From the NCBI GenBank assembly GCA_958407555.1, contig CATYJC010000111.1, positions 1 to 5,662 of the forward strand: a stretch of DNA of 5,662 bases. The letters run 5' to 3'. The DNA is from an uncultured Collinsella sp. GTDB taxonomy: Bacteria; Actinomycetota; Coriobacteriia; Coriobacteriales; Coriobacteriaceae. Shown one piece after another: positions 5,658-5,662 of the stretch (position 1 is its first letter; every line of letters starts with the position of its first letter). Position numbers and translations under genes: made by a program. Below the pieces are notes generated by a model. That model was given only the letters and a program-made list of their open reading frames with translations, did not search any database and was not told the DNA's origin.

Positions 5658-5662
5658 CCTCC
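5658..5662 (-). promoter_or_regulatory. Ribosome binding site supporting the TTG start of the EamA gene
   Basis: GGAGG on the minus strand ends 5 bases before the TTG at 5652-5650. The first residues after it (KKSNLGYVLVLIAALMWGS) run straight into helix 1, as expected at the N-terminus of this family. No ATG fits. The site touches the window edge. Confidence 0.7.

Overview
The window looks like a stretch of a G+C-rich member of the Coriobacteriia (Actinomycetota), most likely Collinsella or a close relative. That guess rests on gene content (a mannose-family PTS beside a deglycase-like SIS protein), strong AGGAGG-type ribosome binding sites, codon bias towards G/C endings, and intergenic GGGAC-type hairpins that I associate from memory with this group. 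It was not tested by any search. Every gene I can support lies on the minus strand, so the order of transcription runs from high to low coordinates.

Layout in transcription order: (1) 4570-5652, a ten-helix EamA/DMT-family transporter with a TTG start and a 50-residue C-terminal tail. (2) 4387-4569, a 183-base gap holding an A+T-rich promoter-like region and two near-identical 14-bp direct repeats with an exact 21-bp period, each a small dyad. This is the probable control region of the sugar operon. (3) 3463-4386, 2632-3426 and 1785-2618, a mannose-family PTS permease: fused EIIAB, EIIC and EIID. (4) 1585-1784, a 200-base gap with two strong hairpins but no clear promoter. (5) 601-1584, a SIS-domain protein of the FrlB/GfrF deglycase type. 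(6) 534-566, a textbook intrinsic terminator. (7) 1-440, the first two thirds of a HAD-superfamily phosphatase that runs off the window.

The most coherent reading is a catabolic operon. PEP-derived phosphate passes through EIIA His9 and EIIB His162, the sugar enters through EIIC/EIID and is phosphorylated, and the SIS protein cleaves the phosphorylated product. The SIS protein resembles the enzymes that release glucose 6-phosphate from phosphorylated Amadori compounds, so fructoselysine, glucoselysine or a related glycated amine is a plausible substrate. This recalls the gfr system of Salmonella, but with fused EIIA-EIIB and a single deglycase. An amino-sugar substrate is the main alternative. 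No dedicated regulator gene lies inside the window. No mobile element, CRISPR array, tRNA or rRNA was seen.
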